Assembly: GCF_014651615.1 (NCBI RefSeq)
Contig: NZ_BMXF01000001.1
Span: 963,731 to 1,027,730 of the forward strand
Reading direction: 5' to 3'
Source: Persicitalea jodogahamensis
GTDB lineage: Bacteria; Bacteroidota; Bacteroidia; Cytophagales; Spirosomataceae
Length of the DNA stretch: 64,000 nt
Shown: one piece after another, positions 34,099 to 42,947 of the stretch
Numbering within the stretch: position 1 is the first letter of the stretch
Layout of the letters: each line of letters opens with the position of its first letter
Translations under genes and position numbers: made by a program
The notes under the pieces: model-generated
Seen by the model: only the letters and a program-made list of their open reading frames with translations
Databases searched by the model: none
What the model was told of the DNA's origin: nothing

Positions 34099-34845
34099 TC
34101 AATCATCAAATCGGTACCCATACTTTTTCGTAATCTTCTTCTTCCGCATTTTTTTTACCGACACCTGCATCGTTACATCTTTCAAAGGCCGATCCCTCGC
34201 ATCGCGAGGCCGGGCAGCAATAGAGTCAATGACTGCGAGCCCATCGATCACCTGCCCAAAGACAGTGTAGTTCCCGTCCAGGTGCGGGCTGCCGCCTATT
34301 GTTCTGTATACCTCTTTTTGCGCTTCGGTAGCCTGGCGTGGATCAGAGGATTCGCGGGGAGCGCGGGCCAGTTGCTTTTCCAGATCGTCGCCCATCAGCC
34401 GACGGCCCTGCACGATGTAAAACTGACATCCGCTCGACTCTTTCTCGGGATTATTGTCACGGGCAGCAGCGATTGCACCCTTTTGATGGAATAAATCGGG
34501 CCGGAATTCGGCAGGGATTCTGTACCCCACGCTGCCGTTGCCCAGCGCGACGCCCTCTGCTGCATTCCTGGAATTAGGATCACCTCCCTGGATCATGAAG
34601 TTTTCGATGACGCGGTGGAAAAGTAGTCCGTCATAAAAATTTTCCTCGGCCAGTTTGAGGAAATTAGCCTTGTGTAACGGGGTTTTGTCAAAAAGGATGA
34701 TTTGCATCGCCCCCGCTTCGGTAGTGAGCGTAATCAAGTAATCCTTCCTGCTCCTCTTTTGCGCCAGAGCCGGAGAAACGATGATGCAGAGCAGGAGAAA
34801 CCAGGCCAAACGCCTGTTCAAAGCGCCTAATTGTCCACTATTCAT
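34099..34845 (-). CDS. Secreted cyclophilin-type peptidylprolyl isomerase
   Basis: Protein-folding isomerase of 248 residues. A signal peptide (LAWFLLLCIIVSPALAQ) exports it. The cyclophilin fold is clear: FLKLAEENFYDGLLFHRVIENFMIQGGDPNSRN (with the catalytic Arg in FHRV), GAIAAARDNNPEKESSGCQFYIV, and LDGNYTVFGQVIDGLAVID. An extra helical insert of about 30 residues follows QFYIV, as in other Bacteroidota periplasmic forms. The C-terminus is Lys-rich. The ATG at 34845 is used rather than the TTG at 34851. Confidence 0.92.
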   Translation of the reverse strand: MNSGQLGALNRRLAWFLLLCIIVSPALAQKRSRKDYLITLTTEAGAMQIILFDKTPLHKANFLKLAEENFYDGLLFHRVIENFMIQGGDPNSRNAAEGVALGNGSVGYRIPAEFRPDLFHQKGAIAAARDNNPEKESSGCQFYIVQGRRLMGDDLEKQLARAPRESSDPRQATEAQKEVYRTIGGSPHLDGNYTVFGQVIDGLAVIDSIAARPRDARDRPLKDVTMQVSVKKMRKKKITKKYGYRFDD

Positions 34846-34859
34846 TTTCAACTATCCGT

Positions 34860-35465
34860 TTATTTTAAAGCCAGCATGGTTTTGTCGGTAGGCGTAAATA
34901 TCATTTTCAGCCCAAAGTCTTTCCCCTCAGAAACTTCATCCATCGTGACTTGGGCGGGTGCTTTTTCCCAACTGATATGGCGGGATTTTTCTTCCAGCGG
35001 TTCGCCGTATTTTTCCGTAAATCGTTTCCTGACGGCTTTCCACAATTGCTGGGTGGCCTCCTCGCTGTTGAGGTACACGTCGACGGTGATTTTATTAACC
35101 ATCCGGCCAGTCGGTGTAAAGTAGTAGAGTACGTCGATCGTTTCCAGCTGATCGGTCTCGAAGGTATAGCCAACATGCCGCAGCGAATCCTCAAACATTT
35201 CGAAGGTCTCAGTGGCCCGAACCTTACCGACGGGATCGCCGAAGGCGATGCCCCGGATCACCCCCTCGTCCGAAGTACCTGTAATGGTTTTCAATAAGGC
35301 GTTAGCTGCGCTGTTGATAGACCCGTTGCCGGATTCGCCCGTTTCCGGGGAGTCTGTTGGGAGTGTCGGGTCGTCGTTTGTGCTGGTTTTGGTTTGGCAG
35401 CCTGCCAGGCTTATGCCCAGCAAAGTTATGAGAAGAAAACAGCGCAAAGCCGTTGGATAAATCAT
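34860..35465 (-). CDS. Hypothetical lipoprotein
   Basis: Lipoprotein of 201 residues. The signal and lipobox are LLITLLGISLAGC (Cys about 23), followed by a Thr/Pro/Asp-rich linker. The folded part (about 70-200) includes GIAFGDPVGKVRATETFEMFEDS, a pattern seen in small periplasmic proteins that compare a value with a threshold, and YTFETDQLETIDVLYYFTPTGRMVNKI. I recognise no named family. It lies just upstream of the cyclophilin gene on the same strand with a 14-bp gap, so co-expression is likely. Confidence 0.65.
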   Translation of the reverse strand: MIYPTALRCFLLITLLGISLAGCQTKTSTNDDPTLPTDSPETGESGNGSINSAANALLKTITGTSDEGVIRGIAFGDPVGKVRATETFEMFEDSLRHVGYTFETDQLETIDVLYYFTPTGRMVNKITVDVYLNSEEATQQLWKAVRKRFTEKYGEPLEEKSRHISWEKAPAQVTMDEVSEGKDFGLKMIFTPTDKTMLALK

Positions 35466-35537
35466 GGCGTATTGGGGATGACGGAGTTATTTTTCGCAAA
35501 AGTAGCCAATTTGCCTTTGTAATTCCGCAAGATGGCT

Positions 35538-36971
35538 TTACAAAGAGCGACCGATTTGAAAAAAGAAGCGACCTTCACGCTCACCATTTACGGTGTAGTT
35601 GGCACGGATGACCATGTTGTAGAACGTGACTACGTCAACGCCCAGCCCGGCACCGGGCAGCAGGCGGTTGCCCAGCTTTGTATTGCTTAATTCCGGGTAG
35701 TAGTTTCGGACATATCCCAGATCGGCGAATGTTTTGACATAGGCAGTAACGGGAATTGTGTTGAACTGACGAATGGGAATCCAGGGAAAAGTTTTTTCGA
35801 AGCTGAAAAGACGGTACTTCAATTCATTATCCCACAGGACAAAATGCTGACCGTCAATAACGTACAGCTCGTAGCCTCTCACCAGATTGGCCTTATACCC
35901 CAATCCGACGGTCTGGGCGTAGGGTTGACGAACCGGAGCGGAAGTGCGGGCGGTAAGGCCACTATTGAAAAACCAGCGCTTGCCCAGGGCATAATAGCGG
36001 TTGTACCAGCCGAACAGCGAAGCCTGGTTGACGTCGTCGCCAGGCAATATGCCCAGTTTGGCAGCCGATATGCCGTACCTGAACCCGCGCAGTGGATACT
36101 GCACATTGTCACGACGGTCGTAGCTGTAGCTATACGCAAGCTGAAAGTACCGTTGGCTTGTGCGGCTGTCCAACAGGTAGTTGGGGTTGAGCTTGGCAAA
36201 TGTGTCAGAAAGCTGCACGCTAACCCAACGGGCGTCCAGCACATGAAATCCGTAGAACTTATTCCGGCGGGATAATTTCAGAAAAGTGTAAAAACGCTCC
36301 CGGTTCAGTTGTTCACTGTTGAAGTAGTCCAGTTTATCATTCCAGGTGCGGAAGGGCAGGGACTTATTGGTGGCGTAGGACATTCCAATGGCAATCCCTG
36401 TTTTCTTGGCTTTGTCAATGTAGGGATTGGAATAGGATATCCCATAGCTTGGCACAAAGCCAAATTCAGCTGACAACCTCAACTGATCGGCCCGGCCGGT
36501 GATGTTGTTGTAGTTCATAAAAAGACCGTACGTCGTACGCTTCAGGTCCCTTTTCCGATCGTACCACCACTCATTGAAATTTCGATCGGCCAGCGAGAAA
36601 ACCGGAAGTACGACCATGTAAAGCCTTTCTTTTACCACCACCTGGATATTCACAAAGCTGCTATCCTGCGGGTCGGGAAAATGAAGCATCTCGACGGTGA
36701 TAAACAGATTGGTGTTGACAATCTTGCGGCGGTCAATTTCCAGGCTTCCTTCCAGAATGTTACGCGGTAGGGTGTCACCGGGCTGCACCGCCATTTCGCG
36801 CATAATGATGGGTGTCCGGGTGCGGTAGTTGCCCTCTATGCTCACACTGCCGATGACGACTGTGCGTAAGCTATCCGGGATGTCCGGGCCGGAGGTTCGG
36901 GCGAGCGTTCGGCTCGCTAAACCCGCTATTCCAAGAAGTATGAGTATGAAAAGTCTGATTTGCTGCAACAT
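35538..36971 (-). CDS. BamA/TamA-like outer-membrane protein with one POTRA domain
   Basis: Outer-membrane protein of 477 residues in the Omp85 superfamily. A signal peptide is followed by a single POTRA-like domain (about 38-115: VVIGSVSIEGNYRTRTPIIMREMAVQPGD, RKIVNTNLFITVEM). The remainder alternates aromatic beta strands with the family's YDRRDNVQYPLRGFRYG motif and ends in an aromatic-rich strand (FFFQIGRSL). Essential BamA has five POTRA domains and about 800 residues, so this is a short paralogue rather than the main assembly factor. Substrate unknown. Confidence 0.82.
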   Translation of the reverse strand: MLQQIRLFILILLGIAGLASRTLARTSGPDIPDSLRTVVIGSVSIEGNYRTRTPIIMREMAVQPGDTLPRNILEGSLEIDRRKIVNTNLFITVEMLHFPDPQDSSFVNIQVVVKERLYMVVLPVFSLADRNFNEWWYDRKRDLKRTTYGLFMNYNNITGRADQLRLSAEFGFVPSYGISYSNPYIDKAKKTGIAIGMSYATNKSLPFRTWNDKLDYFNSEQLNRERFYTFLKLSRRNKFYGFHVLDARWVSVQLSDTFAKLNPNYLLDSRTSQRYFQLAYSYSYDRRDNVQYPLRGFRYGISAAKLGILPGDDVNQASLFGWYNRYYALGKRWFFNSGLTARTSAPVRQPYAQTVGLGYKANLVRGYELYVIDGQHFVLWDNELKYRLFSFEKTFPWIPIRQFNTIPVTAYVKTFADLGYVRNYYPELSNTKLGNRLLPGAGLGVDVVTFYNMVIRANYTVNGEREGRFFFQIGRSL

Positions 36972-37117
36972 TCAACGGACGAGAATCTGAAATTCCCCCC
37001 TACAACGTAAAAAACGTACCAAAGATGTTGGTAAAAAAGAGTTTTACCAAAAACATCGGAGAAAGTATTTACGCAGGAAAGCCGTTAAAAGTTGCCTTTG
37101 GGCCCGTCACCATTCGT

Positions 37118-37765
37118 TTACAGCAGACGCAAGATCCCGAACCGCTCGGGGCGATGGAAACTGGGCGTGTCTCCGCTCATGGTTGGACTCCAGCATTGAA
37201 ACGAGCTGTTTTCCGGAGAGCACTCCCAATCGGGATTGGTTTGAGATTCCAGCAGAACGATGCGGTAAAAATTGATGCGGTATATTCCAGCACTGTCTTG
37301 TTCGTCTGCACTGTCAATCAGTGCAAACGGAATGTGCAGTTCGCCCCACCAGGCATTGGAAGTAGTACGGGTGACGCCATAAGCGATGCCGGTTTCTTCG
37401 GGCGGTACCATGGTTAGTTCGATTCCCTGGTTCGTCTGTCCGGGATTGTGAACGCGCCCGACGAACAGGGCGTCGTTAGGGTTTATCTCCAGTTCCAGGT
37501 AGTGTGTCGGTGTCGCATCGCCCCTGGCAATAAAAATCTCGAAAACTTCCTGCTTCCAAAGGGGGGCATTGTTTTCTTCGTAGGTATTCTGCCGCCAATA
37601 CCGGTCGCCATAGCACTCAAACTCCACGGAGAGCTGCTTCCCGTCGTGACGAAGCCGCACCAGCGTTTCCTGGGGGGCTTCAGTACCATCGCCGGCTTCA
37701 CGGAAGTGCTTCTGAGGGAGGCTTACCCAATTGCGGTCGGGAAGGATAATCTCGTAATTGTGCAT
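37118..37765 (-). CDS. CBM9-like carbohydrate-binding protein
   Basis: Protein of 215 residues of the family-9-like carbohydrate-binding fold. It shows the pattern VRLRHDGKQLSVEFECYGD, then APLWKQEVFEIFIARGDATPTHYLELEINP, and a late GIYRINFYRIV...W strand, all common to the CBM9-like DOMON-type sandwich. There is no signal peptide, so it may act inside the cell or be part of a complex. It lies 6 bp before the downstream lipoprotein gene's neighbour region on the same strand. Ligand unknown. Confidence 0.75.
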   Translation of the reverse strand: MHNYEIILPDRNWVSLPQKHFREAGDGTEAPQETLVRLRHDGKQLSVEFECYGDRYWRQNTYEENNAPLWKQEVFEIFIARGDATPTHYLELEINPNDALFVGRVHNPGQTNQGIELTMVPPEETGIAYGVTRTTSNAWWGELHIPFALIDSADEQDSAGIYRINFYRIVLLESQTNPDWECSPENSSFQCWSPTMSGDTPSFHRPERFGILRLL

Positions 37766-37771
37766 AGGGTA

Positions 37772-38371
37772 TTATTCCATATCGGCTAATTTGTCGATGT
37801 CAATGTCATCAAGCGTGTCCTTGATCTGATCCATTGACACCTTACGGCCTTTGACACTCACGATGAAGCGATTGCCGACGATCACATTTAGTTCGCCATT
37901 CTGCCGTTCATTGTCATATTTTTCGTAGGCTTTGTTCCCGTCGACAGTGGTAGTTTTTTCGTAACCAGTAGCCGTTTCTTTATCTACCTCGGCCATGGCC
38001 CAGGCTGCCATACCCATCATGGCCATACCACCTACGCCGCCCGTATCGACGATATTGATTTCCATACTTGAGTCGCCTTCCTCATATTTGCCTTCGGCCT
38101 GCGAAAGACTGAAACCCATGGCGCCGTTCTTTTCGCCGGTGGCCTCAGTACGGCTCAGGCCCCCGGCACTGGATGGCAGCATTTCTTTCAACTCCCGGAA
38201 GTCGACAGGGTCGACAGGGCCGTTTTCCTGCATTTCCTTAGCTTTATCGGCCATCTGCTGGATAGCTTCCATGGCGTTTTCGGGTTCCTTTTCTTCCTGT
38301 GTTTCTTCACTTCCGCCACAACTCCATATAGAAACGGCGAGTACACTTACGAATAGAATGGTCTTTCTCAT
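37772..38371 (-). CDS. Hypothetical lipoprotein, Glu/Met rich
   Basis: Lipoprotein of 199 residues with signal LFVSVLAVSIWSCGGSEE (Cys about 18). An acidic helix-prone stretch (about 22-55, EEKEPENAMEAIQQMADKAKEMQE) is followed by a compact domain with GAMGFSLSQAEGKYEEGDSSMEINIVDTGG and a hydrophobic Gly/Met run. The last part, NVIVGNRFIVSVKGRKVSMDQIKDTLDDIDI, is typical of an uncharacterised Bacteroidota family. It is 6 bp upstream of the CBM9-like gene, so the two form an operon. Confidence 0.7.
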   Translation of the reverse strand: MRKTILFVSVLAVSIWSCGGSEETQEEKEPENAMEAIQQMADKAKEMQENGPVDPVDFRELKEMLPSSAGGLSRTEATGEKNGAMGFSLSQAEGKYEEGDSSMEINIVDTGGVGGMAMMGMAAWAMAEVDKETATGYEKTTTVDGNKAYEKYDNERQNGELNVIVGNRFIVSVKGRKVSMDQIKDTLDDIDIDKLADME

Positions 38372-38496
38372 GGGAGGGATAGGTTTTGGGTTCAGAGAGC
38401 AATTTAGGGCTTTATTTCACAAAAAAGAACCCAATCCTCCCCGATTCTAGCGAACGGTAGGCCGGGTTCTCTCAGAAGTAGCTCCGAGCGAGTAAA

Positions 38497-39342
38497 CTAC
38501 GCGGTGGTGGGCTGTCGTTCGGGGTGGCGACCGTTACGTTGGGAGCGCACGATGAGGTAAATCCCCAATAGCACCGCCGGAATGCTTAAAAACTGGCCCA
38601 TGTTCAGCGGGAGCGTATCCTCAAAATTGACCTGGTTTTCTTTCAGGAATTCATCCATGAACCGGAAGGCAAAAATCCAAACCAGCCCAACGCCCAGCAA
38701 CAGGCCGCGCGGCGTGGTAGTTTTGTACTTGTTCCATAGCGCAAATAGCACGAAGAAAAGAATCAGGCAGGAAATGGACTCGTACAGCTGCGCCGGGTGA
38801 CGCGGGTATTGACTGTATTCCGTATTTTGCATGAAAATAAAGCCCCAGGGTACATCCGTTACTTTACCGACGATCTCGGAGTTCATCAGGTTGCCAAAAC
38901 GGATGAATGCTCCGGCCAGGGCTACCAGGATTATCATGCGGTCGGTAAGCCACAGGAACGTTTGGCCCGTGGACTGGCGTTTACGGGTGTACAGCCACAG
39001 ACCCAGCAGAATGCCGATCAGCGCGCCATGACTGGCCAGCCCGGCAAAAGGCGGCAGAATGATTTCCAGGGGATTTTTGATAAAAACCTCAGGTTCGTAG
39101 AAAAGGAAGTGTCCCAGCCGCGCGCCCAGCACCGTGGCAGCCACCATCACCAGCGTGAGCGTGTCGATGTCTTCGAGCGGCTTGCCCTCTTTCTTGAATA
39201 TGTGCGTCATGATCTGCTGGCCGATCAGGAAGCCTGCGGCAAACAGCAGCCCGTACCATCGGATGGTGAAAGGGCCGAAACCCATAAACTCAGGAATAGT
39301 GAAAATGTCGGGGCTGACATTCCAGGTAATGTAAGTAAGCAT
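38497..39342 (-). CDS. lgt: Prolipoprotein diacylglyceryl transferase Lgt
   Basis: Adds diacylglycerol to the lipobox Cys of prolipoproteins in the inner membrane. The 281 residues form about seven membrane segments. The Lgt signature is GAFIRFGNLMNSEIVGKVTDVPWGF (about 145-169), preceded by the substrate-binding HG in FAGLASHGALIG and followed by HPAQLYE. IRWYGLLFAAGFLIG at the N-terminus is also conserved. The many lipoproteins of this window depend on this enzyme. A -7 box at 39370 on the minus strand lies close upstream. Confidence 0.96.
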   Translation of the reverse strand: MLTYITWNVSPDIFTIPEFMGFGPFTIRWYGLLFAAGFLIGQQIMTHIFKKEGKPLEDIDTLTLVMVAATVLGARLGHFLFYEPEVFIKNPLEIILPPFAGLASHGALIGILLGLWLYTRKRQSTGQTFLWLTDRMIILVALAGAFIRFGNLMNSEIVGKVTDVPWGFIFMQNTEYSQYPRHPAQLYESISCLILFFVLFALWNKYKTTTPRGLLLGVGLVWIFAFRFMDEFLKENQVNFEDTLPLNMGQFLSIPAVLLGIYLIVRSQRNGRHPERQPTTA

Positions 39343-39369
39343 TGGTAAGAGTCAGGTGTTAATTTTTTC

Positions 39370-39377
39370 CAAAGGTA
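39370..39377 (-). promoter_or_regulatory. lgt promoter -7 box
   Basis: TACCTTTG (minus strand) fits TAnnTTTG, about 28 nt before the lgt start. Confidence 0.5.
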
Positions 39378-39447
39378 AGTGTTTCGTCTTACACTAGATA
39401 TGAGACGGAAAATATGACAGGCCGCCCGCGTTGTCAAGCAAGATGCT

Positions 39448-39657
39448 ATGAAGACATTACTCATATTTCTGGTTAGGGTTTATCAGGGTGTTCTGTCGCC
39501 CTACCTACCCAATGCCTGCCGCTACACGCCTACTTGCTCGCAGTACATGATCGAGGCAGTTACGAAGCACGGAGCTATCAAAGGTGGTTGGCTGGGACTG
39601 AAACGCTTCGGTCGGTGCCATCCCTGGGGCGGCAGCGGACCAGACCCGGTACCTTGA
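39448..39657 (+). CDS. yidD: Membrane protein insertion efficiency factor YidD
   Basis: Small membrane-associated protein of 69 residues that assists YidC-dependent insertion. The family pattern is complete: [35 protein letters not shown], with three conserved Cys, and [23 protein letters not shown]. It is divergent from lgt; the yidC, rnpA and rpmH neighbours seen in other bacteria are not here, as is common in this phylum. Confidence 0.95.
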   Translation: MKTLLIFLVRVYQGVLSPYLPNACRYTPTCSQYMIEAVTKHGAIKGGWLGLKRFGRCHPWGGSGPDPVP

Positions 39658-39733
39658 TCCAATTTTGGATGAGAGATTGAGAGAATCAGTGAATACTGGA
39701 TCCAGAGTTTTTTCTTATTTCTCTCATTCAAAA

Positions 39734-40690
39734 TCACCCTCCTATCGCTACTTTTCTCAGTATGGAATCAATGATTGTGCTCGTCCGGACGCCGTCGGCT
39801 TCGGCTTCGTAGTTGAGCAGAATACGATGGTTCATGATGTCCGGGGCGAGTTCCTTGATGTCCTCTGGAAGTACGTAGTCGCGGCCTTCCAGGTAGGCCA
39901 TCGCCTTGGCAGCCAGATTGAGGTAGATCGTCGCACGGGGCGACACGCCGAACTGGATGTACCGGGCTTCGTCGCGCAAGCCGTAGTCCATCGGCCGACG
40001 GGTAGCGAAAACCAACTCGATGATGTATCGTTCCAGGGTGTCGGAGATATTGACCTTATTGACTTCGTTCCGGATGGCAAAGATCTCATCCTTGTTCATT
40101 ACCGAATCTACCCGGTCGTCAAAGTTGAGGTCGGCCATACGGCGCATCACTTCCAGCTCTTCGGCTTTTCCAAGATAGTCTACGTAGACTTTCATCATAA
40201 AACGGTCGAGCTGCGCCTCGGGCAGTGGATAAGTACCTTCCTGTTCTACCGGGTTTTGGGTGGCAAGTACCAGGAACGGACGATCCAGCAAATACGTATC
40301 GTTGCCGATCGTCACCTGCTTTTCCTGCATCGCTTCCAGCAACGCCGACTGCACCTTGGCAGGGGAGCGGTTCACTTCATCCGCCAGTATGATATTAGCG
40401 AAGATCGGTCCCTTTTTGACTTCATAATCCCCGATTTTGGGTTTATAAATCATGGTTCCGATCAGGTCGGCAGGTAGCAGGTCGGGCGTGAACTGGATGC
40501 GGTGGAAGTTGAGGCGAAGTACCTTTGACAGCGTGTTGATTGTCAGGGTCTTCGCTAGGCCGGGAACACCTTCAAGCAAAATGTGTCCGCCTGTGAACAG
40601 GCTGATGAGCAATCGGTTCAGGAGTTTTTCCTGACCAACTACCACTTTGCCCATTTCGTCGAGCAGTTCTTTTATTTTTGGTAGATACAT
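39734..40690 (-). CDS. MoxR-type AAA+ ATPase
   Basis: AAA+ chaperone-like ATPase of 318 residues. Walker A is GVPGLAKT, Walker B ILADEVNRS, sensor 1 LATQNPVEQEGTYPLPEAQLDRF, and sensor 2 VSPRAT, all in the MoxR pattern. MoxR proteins usually work with a DUF58 protein and von Willebrand factor A proteins encoded next door; none is adjacent here (prmC lies upstream, yidD downstream). Its role, often maturation of metalloenzymes or stress response, is therefore open. Confidence 0.93.
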   Translation of the reverse strand: MYLPKIKELLDEMGKVVVGQEKLLNRLLISLFTGGHILLEGVPGLAKTLTINTLSKVLRLNFHRIQFTPDLLPADLIGTMIYKPKIGDYEVKKGPIFANIILADEVNRSPAKVQSALLEAMQEKQVTIGNDTYLLDRPFLVLATQNPVEQEGTYPLPEAQLDRFMMKVYVDYLGKAEELEVMRRMADLNFDDRVDSVMNKDEIFAIRNEVNKVNISDTLERYIIELVFATRRPMDYGLRDEARYIQFGVSPRATIYLNLAAKAMAYLEGRDYVLPEDIKELAPDIMNHRILLNYEAEADGVRTSTIIDSILRKVAIGG

Positions 40691-40807
40691 TCAGTTAAGA
40701 GTGGCAGAGTTCCAAAGTGGCATTTTTTTTGTTCAGGCGTTTGTATGTTTAGACTTTTGGATGGTCAGATACAAACACCTGAATAGCTTCACGACTAAAC
40801 AAACCCA

Positions 40808-41668
40808 CTATTCTCCCACCGCTCGTACGAACCGGTTCTTGCCGTGGATGTCTTTCAATATTTCTACATTCTGATAATTCCTTTCCTCGAATACTTTGCT
40901 TGTTTCGGGACCGAAATGTTCATTGATTTCCACATAACAGCGTCCGCCTTCTTTCAGATGGTGCCGGCCGAAGTCGGCAATGGCCTTGTAGAAAAGCAAT
41001 GGGTCACTGTCTTCTACGAACAGGGCCTCGTGCGGTTCGAAACGCAGGACGTTGGGTCGCATGTGATCGGCTTCCGAGTAGGTGACATAAGGTGGGTTGC
41101 TCACGATACAATCAAACTTTTGGGGCGCATCAGGGAGCGGGAAGCTTACATTGAGCATATCCTGCTTGTCGAAATGCACGTCCGCCATGAGCTGGCGGGC
41201 ATTCTCCCGGGCTACCGAAAGGGCTTCATCGCTAACATCCCAGGCGTGGACGGTGGCGTGGGGTAGGAAGCGGGCCAGTACGATGGCGATACAGCCACTG
41301 CCTGTCCCGATGTCGAGAATCGAAGGCTTGTCTTCGGGCTCGGCATAGTCGCGCGTCACCAATCGTACGAGTTCTTCGGTTTCGGGGCGCGGAATGAGTA
41401 CCGATGCCGACACCTGAAACGTCAGTCCGCAAAATTCGGTGGAACCGATGATATGCTGGATGGGTTCGTTGCGGTTGAGTCGTGCGACGATGTTGTCCCA
41501 ATCGGGCTGCACCTGTGAGTCGGGAATAGGACGATCCACCAGCACATCCACATTGCGGAGGCGCAGGTAGTGCTCCAGAAGCATGAAGGTGATTGCCTGG
41601 GTTTCCTTGGGCGGATAGGCATCGATCCGCTGAGTAAGCTGTTTGTAAAGTTGACGGGCCGAGGTCAT
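40808..41668 (-). CDS. prmC: Peptide chain release factor N5-glutamine methyltransferase PrmC
   Basis: Methylates the Gln of the GGQ motif in release factors. The 286 residues have an N-terminal helical domain (SARQLYKQLTQRIDAYPPKETQAI) and a SAM-binding domain with LDIGTGSGCIAIVLARFLP, then the catalytic NPPYV motif near residue 190. The ATG at 41668 is chosen; the frame could extend to 41752, but this would add 28 residues outside the family and run towards the ribD promoter. It is divergent from ribD. Confidence 0.93.
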   Translation of the reverse strand: MTSARQLYKQLTQRIDAYPPKETQAITFMLLEHYLRLRNVDVLVDRPIPDSQVQPDWDNIVARLNRNEPIQHIIGSTEFCGLTFQVSASVLIPRPETEELVRLVTRDYAEPEDKPSILDIGTGSGCIAIVLARFLPHATVHAWDVSDEALSVARENARQLMADVHFDKQDMLNVSFPLPDAPQKFDCIVSNPPYVTYSEADHMRPNVLRFEPHEALFVEDSDPLLFYKAIADFGRHHLKEGGRCYVEINEHFGPETSKVFEERNYQNVEILKDIHGKNRFVRAVGE

Positions 41669-41789
41669 GGATTGGGCTGATTTCAATTCAGAAGCGGGAA
41701 AGTTAGTAATTTTAGCCGGGATGTGATACGTATGCCTCTCCCGCATCAGCAAAATACCCTAAAAGAGTTTTGATAAAAGTGTTTGAAAA

Positions 41790-42935
41790 ATGCCCCAAAC
41801 TACCGAAACAACACCCGACGAACACTTCATGCAACGCGCCTTCCAACTTGCCGAATACGGGCGCGGCTACGTGAGCCCCAACCCGATGGTGGGTTGCGTA
41901 CTGGTTGCCGAGGGGGACATTATAGGTGAAGGCTGGCACCGAAACTACGGTGGCCCCCATGCCGAAGTGCAGGCCATACTCGATGCTGAAAAAAGGGGGA
42001 ATGAAGGACTACTGAAATCCGCCACTGCCTACGTCACGCTGGAGCCCTGTTCGCATTTTGGCAAAACACCGCCCTGTGCCGACCTTTTAATCGATAAAAA
42101 GATAAGGAAAGTGGTGGTCGCCAACCACGACCCCAATCCTCTGGTGGCCGGGCGCGGACTGACGATACTTAAAAATGCAGGAATTGAAGTCAAAAGTGGA
42201 ATTCTGGCAGCGACGGGCCATGACCTGAACCGGCGCTTTTTCACCTTCTTTACCAAAAAGCGTCCCTATGTTATCTTGAAATGGGCCGAAACCGCCGACG
42301 GCTTTATAGCCGGAGCCGGTGGGCAGCCTGTCTCGATCAGCAACGGCTACTCGTCCCAACTTGTCCACCGCTGGCGCAGCGAAGAGGATGCCATTCTGGT
42401 GGGCAGACAGACTGTGGTAAATGACAATCCTCGCCTGAACGTGCGGCACTGGTCTGGTATCAGCCCCCTCCGGGTAGTGTTGGATCGTAATCTTAGGTTG
42501 CCGCAAGCTCTACACGTCTTCGACCGATCGCAACCCACGATTGTGTATAATTATCTGAAAAGTACAGAAGTCCCTGAAACGCCTGAGCGCTATGCATCCG
42601 AACCGGCCCTGGCGTTTGCCCAAATAGAAAAAGGTGAAGATGAACTGAGTCAGGTCCTGGCCGATCTTCACAAACGCAAAGTACAATCGGTGCTGGTGGA
42701 AGGCGGAACGCAGGTTATCTCCGCTTTTATCAATGCCGGGTTATGGGACGAAATCCGGCATTGTCAAAGTTTGTCGAGACTGGAAGAGATCAGTGGAGTT
42801 AAGCTTTCTGGCAACGCAGAGCCTATCAAAGGCATAAAGGCCCCAGTGACGTCGGGTACATTGGTGGGTTTTGAAAATATAGACGGAGACTTATGGAAGT
42901 ACTACAGATTTTTCGATAGTCAGGTGTATGATTAG
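41790..42935 (+). CDS. ribD: Bifunctional riboflavin deaminase-reductase RibD
   Basis: Carries out two steps of riboflavin synthesis: deamination of the pyrimidine and NADPH reduction of its ribose side chain. The 381 residues have a cytidine-deaminase-like domain (about 10-150) with zinc ligands HAEVQAI and PCSHFGKTPPC, and a reductase domain (about 155-375) starting RPYVILKWAETADGFIA, with DAILVGRQTVVNDNPRLNVR and VLVEGGTQVISAF. No other rib genes are nearby. Confidence 0.95.
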   Translation: MPQTTETTPDEHFMQRAFQLAEYGRGYVSPNPMVGCVLVAEGDIIGEGWHRNYGGPHAEVQAILDAEKRGNEGLLKSATAYVTLEPCSHFGKTPPCADLLIDKKIRKVVVANHDPNPLVAGRGLTILKNAGIEVKSGILAATGHDLNRRFFTFFTKKRPYVILKWAETADGFIAGAGGQPVSISNGYSSQLVHRWRSEEDAILVGRQTVVNDNPRLNVRHWSGISPLRVVLDRNLRLPQALHVFDRSQPTIVYNYLKSTEVPETPERYASEPALAFAQIEKGEDELSQVLADLHKRKVQSVLVEGGTQVISAFINAGLWDEIRHCQSLSRLEEISGVKLSGNAEPIKGIKAPVTSGTLVGFENIDGDLWKYYRFFDSQVYD

Positions 42936-42947
42936 CTTAAAACAACC

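Noticed and set aside
35844-36275. A plus-strand frame over the BamA-like gene
   Set aside because: Shadow of a GC-rich coding region; the opposite strand gives a clear POTRA/barrel protein.
37025-37417. A plus-strand 130-codon frame over the CBM9-like gene
   Set aside because: Overlaps a well-supported gene on the minus strand and shows no domain.
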